The notes under the pieces: generated by a model
What the model saw: only the letters and a program-made list of their open reading frames with translations
What the model was told of the DNA's origin: nothing
Databases searched by the model: none
In this document: positions 23,756-26,528 of the stretch, one piece after another
How positions within the stretch are numbered: position 1 is the first letter of the stretch
Layout of the letters: each line of letters starts with the position of its first letter
Position numbers and translations under genes: made by a program
DNA from: Acidovorax_G sp046289925
Lineage (GTDB): Bacteria; Pseudomonadota; Gammaproteobacteria; Burkholderiales; Burkholderiaceae_C
Length of the DNA stretch: 26,528 nt
Assembly: GCA_046289925.1 (NCBI GenBank)
Contig: JBKBUN010000023.1
Coordinates: 1 to 26,528, forward strand
Direction: 5' to 3'

Positions 23756-24373
23756 ATGCCTGTGATCGTCGTGGCCAATCCGAAAGGGGGCGTGGGCAAG
23801 TCCACGCTGTCGACCAACATCGCCGGGTACTACGCCAGCCGCGGCCATGCCGTGCTGCTGGGCGACATCGATCGGCAGGAGTCTGCGCGGCTATGGCTGA
23901 GCCTGCGCCCGCCCGCCGTCGCCCCCATCGGCACCTGGGACATCCAGGCTGACGTGATCAGCAAGCCGCCGCGCGATGCGCGCCATGTGGTCATCGACAC
24001 CCCGGCCGGTCTGCAGGGCTGGCGGCTGTCCGACACCGTCAAGCTGGCCGACCGCATCGTGGTGCCGTTGCAGCCCAGCGTGTTCGACATCTTTGCCACC
24101 CGTGCTTTTCTGGACGAACTGGCCGCGCTGCGCCAGGCCCAGGGTGTGCCGGTGGGCATCGTGGGCATGCGCGTGGACGCCCGCACCCGTGCGGCCGAGC
24201 AGTTGCAGCACTTTGTCGAGGGGCTGGGTTTCCCGGTGCTGGGCTATCTGCGCGACACGCAGAACTACGTGCACCTGGCGGCCCACGGCCTCACGCTGTT
24301 CGACGTGGCCCCCGGCCGCGTGGCCCGCGACCTGGAGCAGTGGCAGGACCTGTGTGCCTGGCTGGACGCCTGA
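23756..24373 (+). CDS. ParA/MinD-family ATPase, orphan
   Basis: A 205-aa P-loop ATPase. The deviant Walker A is KGGVGKST (10-17), and switch motifs are GDIDRQESARLW (36-47) and VIDTPAGLQGW. Length and the MPVIVVANPKGGVGKST start match the small single-domain ParA group used for positioning plasmids, chemoreceptor arrays or other cargo, not the longer chromosomal Soj. No parB-like gene is in the window: the next gene encodes a MaoC hydratase. The ATG at 23756 has GGAG about 7-11 bases before it; the frame is open further upstream through the repeat and palindromes, which are non-coding in appearance. What it positions is unknown. Confidence 0.9.
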   Translation: MPVIVVANPKGGVGKSTLSTNIAGYYASRGHAVLLGDIDRQESARLWLSLRPPAVAPIGTWDIQADVISKPPRDARHVVIDTPAGLQGWRLSDTVKLADRIVVPLQPSVFDIFATRAFLDELAALRQAQGVPVGIVGMRVDARTRAAEQLQHFVEGLGFPVLGYLRDTQNYVHLAAHGLTLFDVAPGRVARDLEQWQDLCAWLDA

Positions 24374-24430
24374 TGCGGGCCTGTCGCACGGCCGACAAGC
24401 GCGCCCGGGAGCGGGCGCTACAGTGGCCGC

Positions 24431-24895
24431 ATGAAAACCTTTCGCTCCTACACCGAAGTCTGCGCCTGTGTGGGCCAGGAAGTCGCCGTGACGGACTGGA
24501 TCACCATCACCCAGGAGCAGGTCAACCTGTTTGCCGATGCCACGGGCGATCACCAGTGGATCCACATCGACCCCGAGCGCGCCAGGCAAGGCCCGTTCGG
24601 TGCGCCGATTGCCCATGGCTTTCTCACGCTGTCGCTGATCCCGCGCTTCTTCGAAATGGGCCTGCACATCGAGGGCGCGCGCATGGGGGTGAACTACGGT
24701 CTCAACCGGGTGCGCTTCACTGCGCCGGTGCCAGTGGGCAGCCGCCTGCGCGCACGCCTGACGCTGCAGGCCGCAGAGCGCCTGGAACCCGAGGGCCTGC
24801 AGATGACCTGGCTGGTGACTGTGGAGCGCGAGGGGACCGACAAGCCCGTGTGCGTGGCCGAGTCGCTGGCGCGCAACTACGGCGCACCCGCGTAA
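24431..24895 (+). CDS. MaoC-like hotdog-fold hydratase
   Basis: A 154-aa hotdog-fold enzyme of the MaoC/PhaJ group, which hydrates trans-2-enoyl-CoA to (R)-3-hydroxyacyl-CoA. The catalytic motif is FADATGDHQWIH (34-45), giving Asp40 and His45 as the expected catalytic pair, followed by GPFGAPIAHGFLTLSL, the substrate-binding helix. The length fits stand-alone (R)-hydratases. It lies 57 bases after the ParA-like gene and 65 before the LysR gene, on the same strand. The actual substrate is not known; this is a common fatty-acid or polyhydroxyalkanoate side enzyme. Confidence 0.92.
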   Translation: MKTFRSYTEVCACVGQEVAVTDWITITQEQVNLFADATGDHQWIHIDPERARQGPFGAPIAHGFLTLSLIPRFFEMGLHIEGARMGVNYGLNRVRFTAPVPVGSRLRARLTLQAAERLEPEGLQMTWLVTVEREGTDKPVCVAESLARNYGAPA

Positions 24896-24960
24896 GGCCC
24901 CGGGCGGTGGCGTACCGCAGCGCGCCCCCCATGCCGCCCGCCGTGCAGGAGGTCTGAGCC

Positions 24961-25902
24961 ATGGACCGCCTGCAAGCCATGAAAGTATTTGTCCGCGTGG
25001 TCGAGGAGGGTGGCTTTGCCGCCGCTGCCCGCGCGATGGACATGTCGCCCCCGGTGGTCACGCGCATGGTGGCTGAACTGGAGCAGCACTTGGGCACGCG
25101 CCTGCTGCAGCGCACCACGCGCAAGCTGGCCCTCACGGTGGCCGGGGACGCCTACCTGCAGCGCGTGCGCTCCATCCTGCACGAAATCGACGACGCCGAG
25201 GCCGCTGCGGTGGCCAGCACGCGCGACCTGCGCGGCACCATCCGCCTGTGCACAGTCCCGGTGCTGGCCAACCACTTTCTGGCTCCGCTGGTGGCGCGTT
25301 GGCATGCGAACTTTCCGCGCTTGCTGCTCGACGTGCACATCGACGCCTACGCTTCGGCCCGTGTGGACGAGTTTGACGTCACGCTGATGATTGCGGGCGA
25401 GGACTTCGACGCCAACGTAGTGGCCCGGCCGCTGTTGCATGGCGAGGCCATTCTGGTCGCTTCGCCTGATTACTTGCGCCGTCGGGGCACGCCACAACAT
25501 CCTGACGATCTGCTCGCGCACGACTTTCTGCGGGATTCGGCCGTGTCGGTGCGCGCGCCGGGCGGCATGGGGCGCAAGCTGCTGCTCAAGCCGGCGTCGG
25601 GCCAGGGGAGCAGCGTGGAAGTTGATCCGCCGGCGGTGATGCAGTCGGTGAGCACCGAATTGCTGATGCGCGCCGCGATCGACGGCATGGGCTTTGCCGT
25701 GACCTCGCGCCTTCTGGCCGAGCCGTATCTGGCGCAGGGCGCGCTGGTGCGTTTGCTGCCCGACTGGATCATCTCCCGCTACACGGTGTATGCCGCCTTG
25801 CCCACGGGGCGGCTGCTCCCTGCGCGCACACGCGTGCTGCTCGACTTCATGACCGAGCAGGTGCCGCTGGTGCTGGAAAATCGCGGGGCTCAGCCCGCCT
25901 GA
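24961..25902 (+). CDS. LysR-family transcriptional regulator
   Basis: A 313-aa LysR regulator. The N-terminal winged helix-turn-helix (about 1-62) has MKVFVRVVEEGGFAAAARAM, PPVVTRMVAELEQHLGTRL and LQRTTRKLALTVAGDAY, then the linker helix. The effector-binding domain runs to the end, with the GVxF-like region as IDGMGFAVTSRLLAEPYLAQG. The ATG is preceded by AGGAGG (24947-24952), 8 bases away. It is co-directional with the MaoC gene, so the usual divergent target is absent and its regulon is not evident. Its 3' end overlaps the convergent trmL by 13 bases. Confidence 0.95.
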   Translation: MDRLQAMKVFVRVVEEGGFAAAARAMDMSPPVVTRMVAELEQHLGTRLLQRTTRKLALTVAGDAYLQRVRSILHEIDDAEAAAVASTRDLRGTIRLCTVPVLANHFLAPLVARWHANFPRLLLDVHIDAYASARVDEFDVTLMIAGEDFDANVVARPLLHGEAILVASPDYLRRRGTPQHPDDLLAHDFLRDSAVSVRAPGGMGRKLLLKPASGQGSSVEVDPPAVMQSVSTELLMRAAIDGMGFAVTSRLLAEPYLAQGALVRLLPDWIISRYTVYAALPTGRLLPARTRVLLDFMTEQVPLVLENRGAQPA

Positions 25903-26420
25903 ACGCCCAGGCCCGCCAGATTCTGCGCAGGTGCCGGGGGCGGTACGACCTGATCCGGTGGGGCAAATCCATTCTGCCGCCAGGCCTCGAACACCGTCAC
26001 GGCCACCGCGTTCGACAGGTTCAGGCTGCGTTGGCCCGGCACCATGGGCAGCCGCAGGCGCTGCGTTGGTGCAAAGCTTTCGCGCAGCTGCGGGGGCAAG
26101 CCACGGGTTTCGGCGCCAAACACCAGCCAGTCGCCAGGCCGAAAGGCGGTGTCGTACACGCCTTGCGTGGCGTGGGTCGTCATCGCGAACATGCGCGAAG
26201 GATCGGGCTGCAGATCGCGCACAAAAGCCGACCAGCCGGCGTGCCGGCGAACCTCTGCGTACTCGTGGTAATCCAGCCCAGCCCGGCGCATCAGCCGGTC
26301 TTCCATCGAGAAGCCCAGCGGCTCGATCAGGTGCAGCGCGCAGCCCGTGTTGGCGCACAGGCGGATCACATTGCCGGTGTTGGGCGGAATCTCAGGTTCA
26401 ACCAGGACGACGTGGAACAT
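25890..26420 (-). CDS. trmL: TrmL, tRNA (cytidine/uridine-34-2'-O)-methyltransferase
   Basis: A 176-aa SPOUT methyltransferase that methylates the 2'-O of the wobble base of tRNA-Leu. The family start is MFHVVLVEPEIPPNTGNVIR (1-20), followed by CANTGCALHLIEPLGF. The S-adenosylmethionine knot has LVFGAETRGLP (99-109) and RLPMVPGQ then RSLNLSNAVAVTVFEAWRQ (131-149). A Pro-rich tail of about 25 residues follows. The ATG at 26420 gives the family N-terminus; the frame remains open to 26507, but that extension is encoded by the dispersed element and is not believed. Tail-to-tail overlap of 13 bases with the LysR gene. Confidence 0.95.
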   Translation of the reverse strand: MFHVVLVEPEIPPNTGNVIRLCANTGCALHLIEPLGFSMEDRLMRRAGLDYHEYAEVRRHAGWSAFVRDLQPDPSRMFAMTTHATQGVYDTAFRPGDWLVFGAETRGLPPQLRESFAPTQRLRLPMVPGQRSLNLSNAVAVTVFEAWRQNGFAPPDQVVPPPAPAQNLAGLGVQAG

Positions 26421-26470
26421 GCCCCGATTGTCGCCGCTGCCGCTCAGACCGCAGCGCGGTGGATGTGGCC

Positions 26471-26528
26471 CTAGGAGTCTGTCGGATTTAGGAATCGTCG
26501 GCTGCATGCCAATGGCCCATGGGCCGCA
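26471..26528. mobile_element. MITE-like element, copy 3 (cut by window end)
   Basis: The left end CTAGGAGTCTGTCGGATTTA and the following ATCGTCGGCTGCATGCCAA match copies 1 and 2; the window ends 58 bases in. It lies 51 bases upstream of the trmL start. Confidence 0.85.

Noticed and set aside
26421..26507. Upstream extension of trmL by 29 codons
   Set aside because: The extension is translated from the dispersed element and recurs at other copies (QPTIPKSDRLL-type peptide). The family N-terminus starts at 26420.
1..26528. CRISPR array or phage module
   Set aside because: No regularly spaced direct repeats, cas genes, integrase or phage structural genes were seen.

Overview
This window looks like chromosomal DNA from a high-GC betaproteobacterium, most likely a member of the Comamonadaceae close to Acidovorax. 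That placement rests on the GC-rich codon use, the gene families present (DUF1841, DUF3429, a two-haem cytochrome c4 with a betaproteobacterial look, a TamA/TamB pair next to a MoxR/VWA pair) and a short dispersed repeat of a type I associate with this family. No database was searched; every family name comes from reading motifs.

Region 1 (2-7770, + strand) is a tight operon of a type IV pilus/type II secretion-like machine: the C-terminal part of a GspE/PilB ATPase cut by the window edge, a GspF/PilC platform protein, and four proteins with prepilin-peptidase sites. The first three (836, 376 and 412 aa) are paralogues of an unusual large kind. Each has an RLPCP motif at exactly the same distance (+57) from the predicted cleavage site, a D-x-C motif, a YDD motif exactly 16 residues before another cysteine, and a hydrophobic Ala/Gly-rich segment. 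The 836-aa protein adds coiled coils and a cysteine-rich tail. The fourth is a smaller, ordinary-looking pseudopilin. This is the best candidate for an undescribed system here.

Region 2 (7843-8063) holds a tRNA-Arg(CCT) gene on the minus strand with its terminator, and a copy of a short dispersed repeat.

Region 3 (8096-17090, - strand) is a likely six-gene operon, read from high to low coordinates: MoxR-type AAA+ ATPase, a small membrane protein, a GNAT acetyltransferase, a CoxE-like VWA protein, TamA (with a lipobox) and TamB. It couples a MoxR/VWA pair with the outer-membrane assembly module.

Region 4 (17122-19793) has a cytochrome c4 gene with a strong -10 box and a terminator, then a minus-strand pair: a DUF3429 membrane protein and an ABC1 kinase that resembles mitochondrial COQ8/ADCK3 more than bacterial UbiB.

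Region 5 (19794-26528) is looser and shows gene decay. Three copies of a roughly 170-190 bp element with long terminal inverted repeats lie here: one abuts a DUF1294 gene relic, one supplies the stop codon of a 3-oxoadipyl-CoA thiolase gene, and one runs off the window end. A decayed IclR-type regulator lies between DUF1841 and the thiolase. Intact genes are DUF1841, thiolase, LysE exporter, an orphan ParA-like ATPase, a MaoC hydratase, a LysR regulator and TrmL.
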